From Spongiibacter taiwanensis (GTDB taxonomy: Bacteria; Pseudomonadota; Gammaproteobacteria; Pseudomonadales; Spongiibacteraceae), in assembly GCF_023702635.1 (NCBI RefSeq), contig NZ_CP098455.1:3224001-3288000 (forward strand): a stretch of DNA of 64,000 nt. Reading direction: 5' to 3'. A program made the position numbers and the translations under genes. Each line of letters starts with the position of its first letter. The stretch's first letter is position 1. Shown piece by piece: positions 1 to 7,445 of this stretch. Under the pieces are notes generated by a model that did not search any database, was not told the origin of the DNA, and saw nothing but the letters and a program-made list of their open reading frames with translations.

Positions 1-1718
1 TACTGGTCCCACATCCGGTTGGTCATAGTCAGGGTGCCGCTTTCATCCAGCACTGCAATTTGCAGGGGCAGGGCGTCAATGGTGGCCCGGGTCAGGTCTT
101 CAGAGTGACGCAAACGGTTTTCCAATTGCTCCCTTTCGGTCACGTCGTAGGCCAGCACCAACAGCGACTCCCGTCCCTCAAAGGTCAACGGATGGCAGGA
201 GATTTCCACCATGATTTCGCTGCCGTCCCGGCGTTGGTGGCGCCACAGACCGGCTTTGACAATGGTGTTTTTGGGGCGATTGGCAACCCTGGTTTCCAGG
301 CGCTCGATCTCATCCGACGAGCGAATCTGACGGATATCCATCGATAGAAATTCTTCGCGGCTATAGCCGTACTGCACCTCGGCGGCCTTATTAACCGCCA
401 AAAATTGGAAGGTATCGCAGTCAAATATCCACATGGGGTGGGGGTTACCGGCAAATATCTCCTGATAGGTCTGGGCCTGTTGGCGCAGCGACGCTTCGTA
501 TTTATCAACGCTGAGCTTGAGCAACAGCGAATGGGCCCGGCGCTGTTGCCGCCACAGGGTGCCCAGCATCGCGGTAATGGCCAGCAGCGTCACCAGCAAA
601 ATGGCGCTGATCAGCATGGCTAGTTCCCGCACCGGTTGCATGGCCTCATCGGCGTTGACCGAGGTGGCGAGTACCCAAGGGCTGTTGGCGATTCGCTGGT
701 AGGCAACAAAGTGGCTGTCGCCGCTGTTCATCTCCACTTCCAGAAAGCCGCTGTTGCCGCTTTGACGGCTCAGGGCATTGGCCAGTTCCTGGCCATCGTG
801 GGCCGAAAAATGCGTGCTGCCGGTGTTGGCCAGTTCTCGCATCCCGGTCTGGTCACGGGTCAGAAGGGTCACACCGGCAGTTTTCCGTTCGCCGGGCCAG
901 GTGAGAATGTTTGGTAAAATGAAGCGCTCCGGGTCGCCCTGCAGCAGCAGGTAAACACCCGCGTTGTCTTTTACCCGGTCTACCACGTCCAGCAGCAGCG
1001 TACCGTCTTCGTCCCGGTAGAGTTCGCTGGTAGTAGCGGATTGCAAGTCACCCAAGCTGATCATCTCTTGCAGCAGAGGCGGATGAACCTGGTCGCCCGG
1101 GTTGAGCAAATTGTTGCCGCTGGCATCGATCAAGGCCGCGTCGCGATAGTGGTAGGCGTTGTGCACCGAGGTGAGCTGGTTGCGCAGCCGCTGGGCGGCA
1201 TCGGCGTCATTGTTGTTGCGAAAGCGGTTAAGGTTGTCGATAAAGCTGGGGTTGTTACTGATTGCGCTCACATCCTGCAGGCGCTCTTTAATCCACAGTT
1301 CCAACTGGGCGCTTTTCAGGTTCGCCACGGCGGCCAATTCGGCGCCGGTCTCGCGTTTGAGCCGGGGGCCGTAGAAGCTCAGAATACTGACGCTGATGAG
1401 CGGCACCAACAGCAGCAATGCCAGAATCAACACCGATAGTTTTGTGTTACTGGGAGCGATGGATTCTGTGGGCAGGTTTGGCGGACGCCGGTTGCGCAGT
1501 ACGCCCCGAAGCAGCAGCGCTGTGACAAAGACAAAGGCAATGCCTTTAAGCTGCTCGACGGTGGCCAGCATCGACTTGTCTGTGAGGGCAATATCCAACA
1601 GCCAGCTAGAAAAAAATATCCACAGCATCGCGATAAATGCGTACAACAGGGCAACGGTATTGGCTGGTAAACCGCTACCGAGCGCCTGAGTGGATTGATG
1701 ATTAGCCTGGTCTGTCAT
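1..1718 (-). CDS. Membrane PAS sensor protein, 3' truncated by window edge
   Basis: The reverse strand is open from an ATG at 1718 to the window edge, about 572 residues. Hydrophobic segments lie near residues 23-42, 58-72, 93-113 and 385-410. The stretch between the last two, about 270 residues, looks like an extracytoplasmic Cache-type ligand sensor. A PAS domain follows at about 430-545, with the typical end VLAYDVTERE, and a second PAS begins right before the edge. Proteins of this layout end in a histidine kinase or a GGDEF/EAL output module, but the output lies outside the window, so signalling type cannot be decided. No strong ribosome binding site sits before the chosen ATG, so the start is uncertain. 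Confidence 0.8.
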   Translation of the reverse strand, partial: MTDQANHQSTQALGSGLPANTVALLYAFIAMLWIFFSSWLLDIALTDKSMLATVEQLKGIAFVFVTALLLRGVLRNRRPPNLPTESIAPSNTKLSVLILALLLLVPLISVSILSFYGPRLKRETGAELAAVANLKSAQLELWIKERLQDVSAISNNPSFIDNLNRFRNNNDADAAQRLRNQLTSVHNAYHYRDAALIDASGNNLLNPGDQVHPPLLQEMISLGDLQSATTSELYRDEDGTLLLDVVDRVKDNAGVYLLLQGDPERFILPNILTWPGERKTAGVTLLTRDQTGMRELANTGSTHFSAHDGQELANALSRQSGNSGFLEVEMNSGDSHFVAYQRIANSPWVLATSVNADEAMQPVRELAMLISAILLVTLLAITAMLGTLWRQQRRAHSLLLKLSVDKYEASLRQQAQTYQEIFAGNPHPMWIFDCDTFQFLAVNKAAEVQYGYSREEFLSMDIRQIRSSDEIERLETRVANRPKNTIVKAGLWRHQRRDGSEIMVEISCHPLTFEGRESLLVLAYDVTEREQLENRLRHSEDLTRATIDALPLQIAVLDESGTLTMTNRMWDQ

Positions 1719-2068
1719 GGATGAGTACCGCAACTCCAAGAAGGGGCGGCTGTGATTGCGCCGACGCTTGAATCTTTTGGTAAGGCTAACAGAATAAATA
1801 AGTTGTAAAAGGAAGGGAAAACCGAGATAAAACCGCACAGATTTTGCACTTTGGCATTGTTTTGGTGCAAAACAGCGCCACGGAATAAGCGATGGCTGTG
1901 CTAGTCTGGGTGTCATAACACCAGCTGTTGGCATGGCGCAGTTGCATCGGTGGCGCTCGACGGCTCACTTGTCGCCCGGCCGTATGGTCGAGACAAAGGG
2001 GCCTTCCATCGGGGCTCCCACCAGGCAGGCGCAATACCGCCAGCCCAAAAATATCAGAGGTGAAAATA
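1719..2068. other. Intergenic region between divergent genes
   Basis: About 350 bases between the sensor gene and the phosphatase-like gene. It holds a short hairpin, GGTGT-CATA-ACACC at 1909-1922, that could be an operator or leader stem. No convincing gene or RNA was recognised. Confidence 0.4.
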
Positions 2069-2665
2069 ATGACATTAGCGACAAACCCTTATGGCATGCC
2101 GCCCGGCACCGTGCTGCTTGGTTCCCGGTTATTGCGACCTTTATTCCTGCGTCTGCTTTTCCTGTTTTCTGCCTGCCTGGTTCCCCCAGCGATGGCAGAG
2201 ACCGGTGGCAAAGTGCTGGACCACTACCACAACCCCGCCCGGCAAACCTACGCCGGTGGCCAGCCCAGCCCGGGCCAGCTGCGTGCCCTGGCCGAGGCTG
2301 GCGTACAACATGTGATTAACCTGCGCCCCCGGGCAGAGCAGGGCGGTTTTGATGAGGCCGACGCCGTGACGGCGGCAGGCATGCAATACCACCACCTGCC
2401 CATTGCGGGTGGGCGTGACATCAACTTTGATAGTGCCGCCAAGCTCGACCGGCTGCTGTCGCAAACCGCCGACCAGACCGTCTTGCTACACTGCGCGAGC
2501 GGCAACCGGGTAGGGGCGCTGATCGCCTTAAGAGCGAGTATGGCGGGGGTGGAAAAAGAAGCCGCCATCGCCGAGGGTAAGCGCTGGGGCCTGACCGGCC
2601 TGGAGTCATTGGTGCGCCAGCGCCTTGGGGCAGCCGAAGCGGCCGGCGAGACGAGCGAACAATAG
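2069..2665 (+). CDS. Exported DSP/PTP-like phosphatase (TIGR01244/DUF442 family)
   Basis: A 198-residue protein with an N-terminal signal peptide (hydrophobic run about residues 23-41, probable cleavage after PAMA). The active-site signature HCASGNRVGA matches the C-x5-R loop of dual-specificity phosphatases and of the beta-lactamase-hydrolase-like DUF442 proteins. It may therefore dephosphorylate a periplasmic substrate; the substrate is unknown. The ATG at 2069 is preceded by AGAGGTGAAA, a good ribosome binding site, and the signal peptide begins soon after, so longer in-frame starts are rejected. The isochorismatase-like gene follows 50 bases downstream and may be co-transcribed. Confidence 0.8.
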   Translation: MTLATNPYGMPPGTVLLGSRLLRPLFLRLLFLFSACLVPPAMAETGGKVLDHYHNPARQTYAGGQPSPGQLRALAEAGVQHVINLRPRAEQGGFDEADAVTAAGMQYHHLPIAGGRDINFDSAAKLDRLLSQTADQTVLLHCASGNRVGALIALRASMAGVEKEAAIAEGKRWGLTGLESLVRQRLGAAEAAGETSEQ

Positions 2666-2717
2666 CGCGACCAAACATGATCCGCGGAGCAAAACAGTCA
2701 TAGATCACGGAGCTAAT

Positions 2718-3257
2718 ATGCTGGAACTCAAACAATGCGGCCTGCTAGTGGTCGATGTGCAGGGCAAGCTCGCCAGCCTGATGCACAACAGCGATGCCGT
2801 CGTCGCCAATATCGTTAAGCTGGTTCAGGCCAGCCGGGTGCTCTCCCTGCCTGTTATCGCCCTGGAGCAATACCCCAAAGGCCTGGGGGAAACCGTACCG
2901 GAGCTCCGCGACTTACTGAAAGATGACGAGATCATCCCCAAAACCAGCTTCGGTGGCTGTGGCGCGCCCGATTTTATGACGGCACTGAATAAAACCGGCC
3001 GCCGCCAATGGCTGGTCTGCGGCATTGAATCCCACGTGTGCGTCTACCAGACCGTGAGTGGCATGCTGAGTGCAGGCCATGAAGTCGAGGTGATTACCGA
3101 TGCGGTGTCTTCAAGAGAGGCCGCCAATATCCCGATGGCCCTCGCCAAAATGCAGCGCCGTGGCGCCGAGCTGACCTCGGTGGAAATGTGCCTGTTTGAA
3201 CTGATGCAAGATTGCAAAAGCGAAGCCTTTAAAGCGATGTTGCCGCTGTTGAAGTAG
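2718..3257 (+). CDS. Isochorismatase-family cysteine hydrolase
   Basis: A 179-residue single-domain protein. The catalytic triad of the family is visible: Asp in LLVVDVQGKL near the N-terminus, Lys in the IIPKTSF segment, and the nucleophile Cys in GIESHVCVYQT. Related proteins (YcaC-like) hydrolyse amides or have unknown substrates, so the substrate cannot be given. The start at 2718 is chosen because the family begins right before the first beta strand and an ACGGAG motif lies just upstream; a longer frame would overlap the previous gene. No terminator is obvious downstream. Confidence 0.85.
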   Translation: MLELKQCGLLVVDVQGKLASLMHNSDAVVANIVKLVQASRVLSLPVIALEQYPKGLGETVPELRDLLKDDEIIPKTSFGGCGAPDFMTALNKTGRRQWLVCGIESHVCVYQTVSGMLSAGHEVEVITDAVSSREAANIPMALAKMQRRGAELTSVEMCLFELMQDCKSEAFKAMLPLLK

Positions 3258-3529
3258 CCGCGGCAAGCGGCGAAAAATCCGTTTAATGCAGGGTGAGATA
3301 TACGGTATATTTTTGAGCGCGCCGATTTTATGCACGGTTTGTCAGTGAACTGTGCACGCTTTCTCAGTTTGATGTTTAGAAAAACAGACGCAGATCAATC
3401 ACATAGGACAGTGACGAAAATAAATATGGGGACCTCGTTATTCTACGAAGCGTGCATGCACGCTTTGCCCAGTCGCCGCTAAGCAGCGTGGCCGCAATAA
3501 TTCTATGAAATGCAATGTGTTAGGAAAAT
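3258..3529. other. AT-rich non-coding stretch at the edge of the cassette region
   Basis: No gene is visible. The composition becomes AT-rich here, unlike the GC-rich genes to the left. It contains a perfect 18-base palindrome at 3448-3465 (listed separately) and then runs into the first attC-like site at 3530. Confidence 0.5.
3448..3465. repeat. Perfect 18-bp palindrome
   Basis: AAGCGTGCATGCACGCTT reads identically on both strands. It lies in the non-coding stretch left of the cassette array. It could be a protein binding site or a recombination scar; no function is claimed. Confidence 0.7.
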
Positions 3530-3584
3530 TTCTAACGGTTTTCTCGCCGAGAAACCGAGTGCGCTTATTATTCAAATGTTAGGG
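3530..3584 (+). repeat. attC-like site 0 (left edge of cassette array)
   Basis: It runs from a left core TTCTAAC (3530-3536) to a right core GTTAGGG (3578-3584). Inside lies a hairpin at about 3536-3557, CGGTTT(T)CTC paired with GAGAAACCG, with one unpaired T. An extrahelical base in an imperfect hairpin is a hallmark of integron attC sites. The outer cores pair only imperfectly, as expected when the right core belongs to the next cassette. Confidence 0.5.
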
Positions 3585-3609
3585 CTTTTTTGAGAAAGGA
3601 TGTCTCCCA

Positions 3610-4185
3610 GTGATTGATTCAGATGAAGATATACCCAAGGTAGTATCTGAAATTAATGAACGTATGCAGGCTCTTCACGACTATCTCGGTGATCGGAATC
3701 TGGGTGAGGCAAAAATCCGATTTCCGCGAGGCTATATTCGAACTTGCGCGTCACACAGACATAAGTATCAATTTCTATCGTGCCATACCCTAAAGAGCAA
3801 TATTGCATATGCAAAATTAACTTCCGATATCTATCGCTGGCTCCTAAATAGGACTGATCTTTCTATCACAGCGAAGGAGATGATGATCAAGCAAGGGATT
3901 GCATTGGTTGGAACGGTTGCAGAAACAGTCGTTAAAGAGGTTTTGAAAGGCCAACCTGGAGGCGGAAGGAAGCAAAATTTTAAAAAGAAAGTGCAAAAGC
4001 TTTTGGATGATGGCGTCATCAATCAAGAGTTGCAGGCAGAACTCGAATGGCTTTGGGATACTCGGAATAACGTTCATATAATGCTTCTAACTGACAGAGA
4101 GTATAATAAATACGAGATAAAACATTACAATCGCGCCATAAAGGCAATGCAAAGTCTTCGGGTTGCCCTCGGTGGCTTGCCCTAA
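3610..4185 (+). CDS. Cassette gene 1: HEPN-like protein of unknown function
   Basis: A 191-residue protein starting with GTG at 3610, with AAGGA upstream. It is largely helical and hydrophilic with no signal or membrane segment. The C-terminal half carries a WDTRNNVHI motif, reminiscent of the R-N-x-x-H motif of HEPN/DUF4145 proteins, some of which are RNases or toxin parts; this link is an inference from the motif. Codon use is AT-rich compared with the flanking chromosome. The TAA stop sits inside the left core of the following attC, and the gene has no promoter of its own that I can see, as usual for an integron cassette. Confidence 0.75.
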   Translation: MIDSDEDIPKVVSEINERMQALHDYLGDRNLGEAKIRFPRGYIRTCASHRHKYQFLSCHTLKSNIAYAKLTSDIYRWLLNRTDLSITAKEMMIKQGIALVGTVAETVVKEVLKGQPGGGRKQNFKKKVQKLLDDGVINQELQAELEWLWDTRNNVHIMLLTDREYNKYEIKHYNRAIKAMQSLRVALGGLP

Positions 4186-4232
4186 CAAGGCCAAGCACCG
4201 CGACGTATTTTTCGTTGATTTTGGCGTTATGC
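4179..4232 (+). repeat. attC site 1
   Basis: The left core GCCCTAAC (4179-4186) is the exact reverse complement of GTTAGGGC at 3578-3585, where this cassette begins. That is the diagnostic relation of a circular integron cassette. The right core is GTTATGC (4226-4232). The inner boxes GGCCAA and TTTTGGC can pair, and a second short stem (CGACG with CGTTG) lies between. Length 54 bases is within the normal attC range. Confidence 0.8.
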
Positions 4233-4247
4233 ATCTAGGGAGAGATT

Positions 4248-4559
4248 GTGCCAATAGCTGAAGTAACAGGAGAGTGGCTAGGTGGCTTATTCCGCCTGCT
4301 CGGAAACTTCTTTATTGAAAAAGTTTTGGAAGTCCTTGTTAAAGGTCTCGGCTATTCCGTATGTCGGATTTTTTCTAAGTCCGTAGACCAAGATGGCTTT
4401 GTGGTGGCAATAGTTGGCGTGTTTGCTTGGATTGTTATTGGGGTTTTAATCTACTTCGGCTACGAGTATTTTTCTACACAAGCGGCAATTGATAGCTGTT
4501 TAGATTCCGGTGGTAGATTCAATTATGACCAACAAATATGTGAGCGGCAAAATGCATAG
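4248..4559 (+). CDS. Cassette gene 2: small membrane protein
   Basis: A 103-residue protein with a GTG start at 4248 preceded by TAGGGAGAG. An amphipathic N-terminal half is followed by one strong transmembrane helix at about residues 57-78. The C-terminal tail contains the pattern CLDSGGRFNYDQQICE with two cysteines. I recall similar tails in other small integron-cassette membrane proteins, but no function is known to me. The stop codon TAG falls within the left core of the next attC. Confidence 0.7.
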   Translation: MPIAEVTGEWLGGLFRLLGNFFIEKVLEVLVKGLGYSVCRIFSKSVDQDGFVVAIVGVFAWIVIGVLIYFGYEYFSTQAAIDSCLDSGGRFNYDQQICERQNA

Positions 4560-4646
4560 CAATCGCGGGCAGTTGCCGCTGAAAAGCGCGGCGGGACAGT
4601 CAAAAGGCTGCGCTTTTTTGCCTGCCCCTGTCGCAGGGCGTTATAT
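4554..4646 (+). repeat. attC site 2
   Basis: The left core GCATAGC (4554-4560) matches the reverse complement of the cassette start GTTATGC (4226) except for one base. The right core is GTTATAT (4640-4646). Between them nested inverted segments can pair: GGGCAG with CTGCCC, GGGACAG with CCTGTC, and AAAAGCGC with GCGCTTTT. The total is 93 bases. Confidence 0.65.
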
Positions 4647-4661
4647 TTTTCGAGGTATGCA

Positions 4662-5000
4662 TTGAAGCATCTATTTAATCTTCTCCTCATTCTATCCGCA
4701 GTGGCTCATGCGGCTGAGCTGCTGCTTGGAGAGGGCGTTCAGCCAGGTAAAGCTCGGGAAATCATATCTATGTTTAATTCCGGCGTACCCCTAATATCTA
4801 GTGGGGTCTTAGTAGATACACTTCCTGAAGGTGCAGGGGATCATATCCACTCCATCAATCTTAGTGACGGAAAGTACGTTGTACAAATAGACTCATTCAT
4901 ATGCACAAACTCATGGCACTACGTTAGTTGGTCTTGTGATATCAATACAATGAAATGTGCGTGGGTGGTAGACCCGGAGTATAAATGCAGGCAAATATAA
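4662..5000 (+). CDS. Cassette gene 3: small secreted protein
   Basis: A 112-residue protein that appears to use a TTG start at 4662, with CGAGG six bases upstream. Residues 1-18 form a signal peptide (LLLILSAVAHA). The mature part contains four cysteines, spaced so that disulfides are possible in the periplasm. No family was recognised. The TAA stop lies in the left core of the next attC-like site, as in cassettes 1 and 2. Confidence 0.65.
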   Translation: MKHLFNLLLILSAVAHAAELLLGEGVQPGKAREIISMFNSGVPLISSGVLVDTLPEGAGDHIHSINLSDGKYVVQIDSFICTNSWHYVSWSCDINTMKCAWVVDPEYKCRQI

Positions 5001-5160
5001 CAAGTCAATCAAAAGCGCGCCTACCGGCGCTGTAGCAGATATAGTAGACCCTTGCAATGTCTTTATATTTAGGAGTGCCGAGTGATATCTGACAAATCGG
5101 TTTTGTCACTTATGGCTCTGACGCCAACGGCGTGGCGCGCTCTAGAATCTGGCGTTAGCG
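4994..5160 (+). repeat. attC-like site 3, long or partly degenerate
   Basis: The left core AATATAAC (4994-5001) is the exact reverse complement of the cassette start GTTATATT (4640-4647). The following AAGTCAATCAAAAGCGCG resembles the left arm of common attC sites, but the expected right arm is absent nearby. The next plausible right core, GTTAGCG at 5154-5160, is preceded by ACGCCA and TGGCGT, which can pair. At 167 bases the site would be unusually long, so two sites may have fused by deletion. Confidence 0.45.
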
Positions 5161-5178
5161 TCCCTTGGGGGTTTGGTT

Positions 5179-5595
5179 GTGCCTGAAGATGATAAGGAGC
5201 GCCAATGGAATGACGCGCAAACGATGTCAATTTACCCGATCTCATTTTCTTCGTCGTATTTTATGGTGCCAATGTTATTTCGAAATGGCGACTGGGGGGT
5301 CGGATTATTACTGTTAATACCTTTGTTCTCTCTCATGCTAGTCCCTTTCTGGAAAAGAAATTTTTTCTATGAAAGATCAAAGAATATTCTAGTGGCATCA
5401 TTTCTTAGCGCCAGTTGCATCGCCGGAGTCTTCATCTTCGAAAAATATGGGCCAGTAGCCAAAAATTCTCATAATTTAAGTTTTGTTTGTTTGGATTTTC
5501 CATTTTTCATTATAGCCTTGATTCCTTTTATAATTTTATGTCGGCAAGGTGATAAAGCTAATGAGCGAAACCAATTTTATGACGGTGGAACGTAA
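5179..5595 (+). CDS. Cassette gene 4: small polytopic membrane protein
   Basis: A 138-residue protein from GTG at 5179 with a GGGGG motif at 5167-5171; TTG at 5173 is an alternative. Three to four hydrophobic segments are visible (about residues 37-60, 72-92, 104-122). No family was recognised. Composition is AT-rich like the other cassette genes. Unlike them, the end of this gene has no left core complementary to its beginning, so the last attC is lost or was never there. Confidence 0.6.
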   Translation: MPEDDKERQWNDAQTMSIYPISFSSSYFMVPMLFRNGDWGVGLLLLIPLFSLMLVPFWKRNFFYERSKNILVASFLSASCIAGVFIFEKYGPVAKNSHNLSFVCLDFPFFIIALIPFIILCRQGDKANERNQFYDGGT

Positions 5596-5636
5596 TAAGA
5601 TTAGGCCTGACCTGCTCCTCCATTGAAAGCTTGTGA

Positions 5637-5998
5637 ATGAATGTAACCATTAGACCTGAGCTTCCGGCGGAATCCGAAGTGATTGGAATCGTGACGGAGG
5701 CCGCCTTTTCGGCATCGCCTTATGGCCACAACAATGAAGTGGGGATGTGCATTCCCTTCGGCAGGCAGATGCATTGTCGCTGTCTCTTGTGGCGGAAATG
5801 GCTGGAATAGTTGTTGGCCATGTCGCAGCTTCGCCGGTTCAGATCTCTGATGATGCTTTGCACTGGTATGGGTTGGGGCCTATATCAGTGCAGCCCGGTT
5901 TCCAGTGCAAAAGCAGATACCCGCCACGTAAGTCGAGTCTGTTAATGGGCTGCTGGGTTATAAAAGTCTGGGCGAAATCGCCATATTACATATTTTAA
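5637..5998 (+). pseudogene. Decayed GNAT acetyltransferase (YhbS-like)
   Basis: An ATG at 5637 opens a GNAT-like N-terminus (MNVTIRPELPAESEV, then SPYGHNNE). Reading must shift frame near 5740-5747 to continue into LRQADALSLSLVAE, VGHVAASPVQISD and YGLGPISVQP, which are typical of YhbS-type N-acetyltransferases. After VQPGFQ the acetyl-CoA binding loop (Q-x-x-G-x-G/A) is missing, and a short degenerate tail ends at 5998. I read this as a gene inactivated by a frameshift and an internal deletion. It lies right after the cassette array; GNAT genes are common cassette cargo, but no attC accompanies it. Confidence 0.7.
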
Positions 5999-6011
5999 AT
6001 TTGTAATATGG
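5981..6011. promoter_or_regulatory. Palindromic operator upstream of the P450 gene
   Basis: Arms CCATATTACA (5981-5990) and TGTAATATGG (6002-6011) are perfect complements around an 11-base AT-rich centre. The core ATATTACA-N11-TGTAATAT recurs at 12345-12371 with the same spacing. It lies about 100 bases upstream of the P450 start. The TetR regulator encoded at 12411-13019 is the natural candidate to bind it. Confidence 0.7.
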
Positions 6012-6109
6012 CATCTATACTGTGTTGAGGTCTTCGTGCTAATTCCTTCGGCCGGCAGACCCACAAATATCCGGCCCAGATAACAATAAAATGCCAGCGA
6101 GGTTTTGCG

Positions 6110-7303
6110 ATGCAACAGAGTCTGTCACGCCCGGCCCACGTTCCCGAGCATCTGTTCTTTGATTTTGATATGTATGCGGATGGCCGCATTTCTGAGGAAG
6201 TGCACCGGGATTTCAAGCTTTTCCATCAGGACCTGCCCGATCTGTATTACACGCCTCATCATGGCGGCCATTGGGTGACCACCAGTTATGATCTGATCTC
6301 TCAGATGGTGCAAAACCCGGCGGTGTTTTCTGCTCGGGAAATGCAGTTTCCGCGCATTGAGAATCCACCGCTGTTTATTCCGCTCAACCTGGACCCGCCG
6401 GAAAATATTCCTTACCGGCAATTACTGATGCCCTTTTTCTCGCCGCGCAATGTGCGGCAGATGGAAGATAATGTGCGCCGCTGGGCGGCGGAGATTGTCG
6501 ATCAGGTGGCGGATAAGGGCGAATGCGACTTTATGTACGACGTTGCCAAGGTGTTTCCGGTGTCCATTTTTATGGAGTTTATGGGGATGCCGCTGGCGCG
6601 TCTGCGGGAATTCCGCGAATTGGCCGAGGCCTTTTTCAAGGCGCACACCCAGGAAGAGTTTCACCAACTCACCGAGCAGATTGTGGGCATGCTGACCGAG
6701 GTGATTGAGCAGAAGCGCCGCGAGCCCGACGACAAGCTGATCAGTTATTTGCTGGGTCAGAAGATTGAGGGCAGGGCACTGCGCCTCGATGAAATCCAGA
6801 ATATGTGTTACCTGCTGTTTTTAGGTGGCATGGACACGGTGACCAACGTGACCGGCTTTGCGTACCGACAGCTCGCCCAGGATAAGGCATTGCAGGCGCG
6901 TCTGGAGAAAGAACCCGAATGCATTGGTAATTTTGTGGAAGAGAGCCTGCGTTGTTTTGGGGTGGTGAACACCCCGCGATTGATCGTGCAGGATATTGAG
7001 ATTGGCGGTGCGTCACTGAAAGCTGGCGAAATGATCTTGTGCTGCTTGCCGATGGCGGGGCGGGATGAGCGTCATAACAGTGACCCGCTGACCTTTAATA
7101 TCGACCGGGAGAAGTTTGAATACCTCACCTTCTCCAAGGGCCCGCATCTGTGTGTTGGCCACTTTCTGGCCCGCGCCGAAATCCGCATTCTGACCGAAGA
7201 ATGGTTTAAGCGGGTACCGGCTTTTGAGCTGGTGCCCGCTGCCGATCATGGCTGTCGGCTGGGTACCGTAATGGGCATCGACTCGCTGCCGCTGCAATGG
7301 TGA
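6110..7303 (+). CDS. Cytochrome P450
   Basis: A 397-residue soluble bacterial P450, the usual class I length. The I-helix oxygen-binding segment LLFLGGMDTVTN, the K-helix EESLR (E-x-x-R), and the heme loop FSKGPHLCVGHF with the thiolate ligand Cys348 are all present. It would hydroxylate a hydrophobic substrate using electrons from a separate ferredoxin and reductase, not encoded beside it. A palindromic operator lies upstream, and a TonB receptor and acyl-CoA dehydrogenases lie nearby, so a role in uptake and breakdown of a lipid, terpenoid or steroid is plausible. GCGAGG precedes the ATG. The substrate is not inferable. Confidence 0.95.
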   Translation: MQQSLSRPAHVPEHLFFDFDMYADGRISEEVHRDFKLFHQDLPDLYYTPHHGGHWVTTSYDLISQMVQNPAVFSAREMQFPRIENPPLFIPLNLDPPENIPYRQLLMPFFSPRNVRQMEDNVRRWAAEIVDQVADKGECDFMYDVAKVFPVSIFMEFMGMPLARLREFRELAEAFFKAHTQEEFHQLTEQIVGMLTEVIEQKRREPDDKLISYLLGQKIEGRALRLDEIQNMCYLLFLGGMDTVTNVTGFAYRQLAQDKALQARLEKEPECIGNFVEESLRCFGVVNTPRLIVQDIEIGGASLKAGEMILCCLPMAGRDERHNSDPLTFNIDREKFEYLTFSKGPHLCVGHFLARAEIRILTEEWFKRVPAFELVPAADHGCRLGTVMGIDSLPLQW

Positions 7304-7361
7304 TGTGCGCTGCATGGTTTGGCTATCTGCGTTGCTAGCCGCCATAAGGTGATCAATACAC

Positions 7362-7397
7362 AAAAAAGCCGCGTCCATTTGGGCGCGGCTTTTTTTG
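7362..7397. terminator. Bidirectional intrinsic terminator
   Basis: AAAAAAGCCGCG and CGCGGCTTTTTTT form a stem around a ten-base loop, with A and T tracts on the two sides. It lies between the convergent P450 and TonB receptor genes and can stop transcription from both. Confidence 0.85.
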
Positions 7398-7445
7398 GTA
7401 GCACTCGGTTTGAGGACAGAGCCGGCGTAAGCGTACGGGTGAGGG

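Noticed and set aside
60-1439. Several forward open frames at the left edge
   Set aside because: The reverse strand encodes a continuous sensor protein with transmembrane and PAS motifs through this region.
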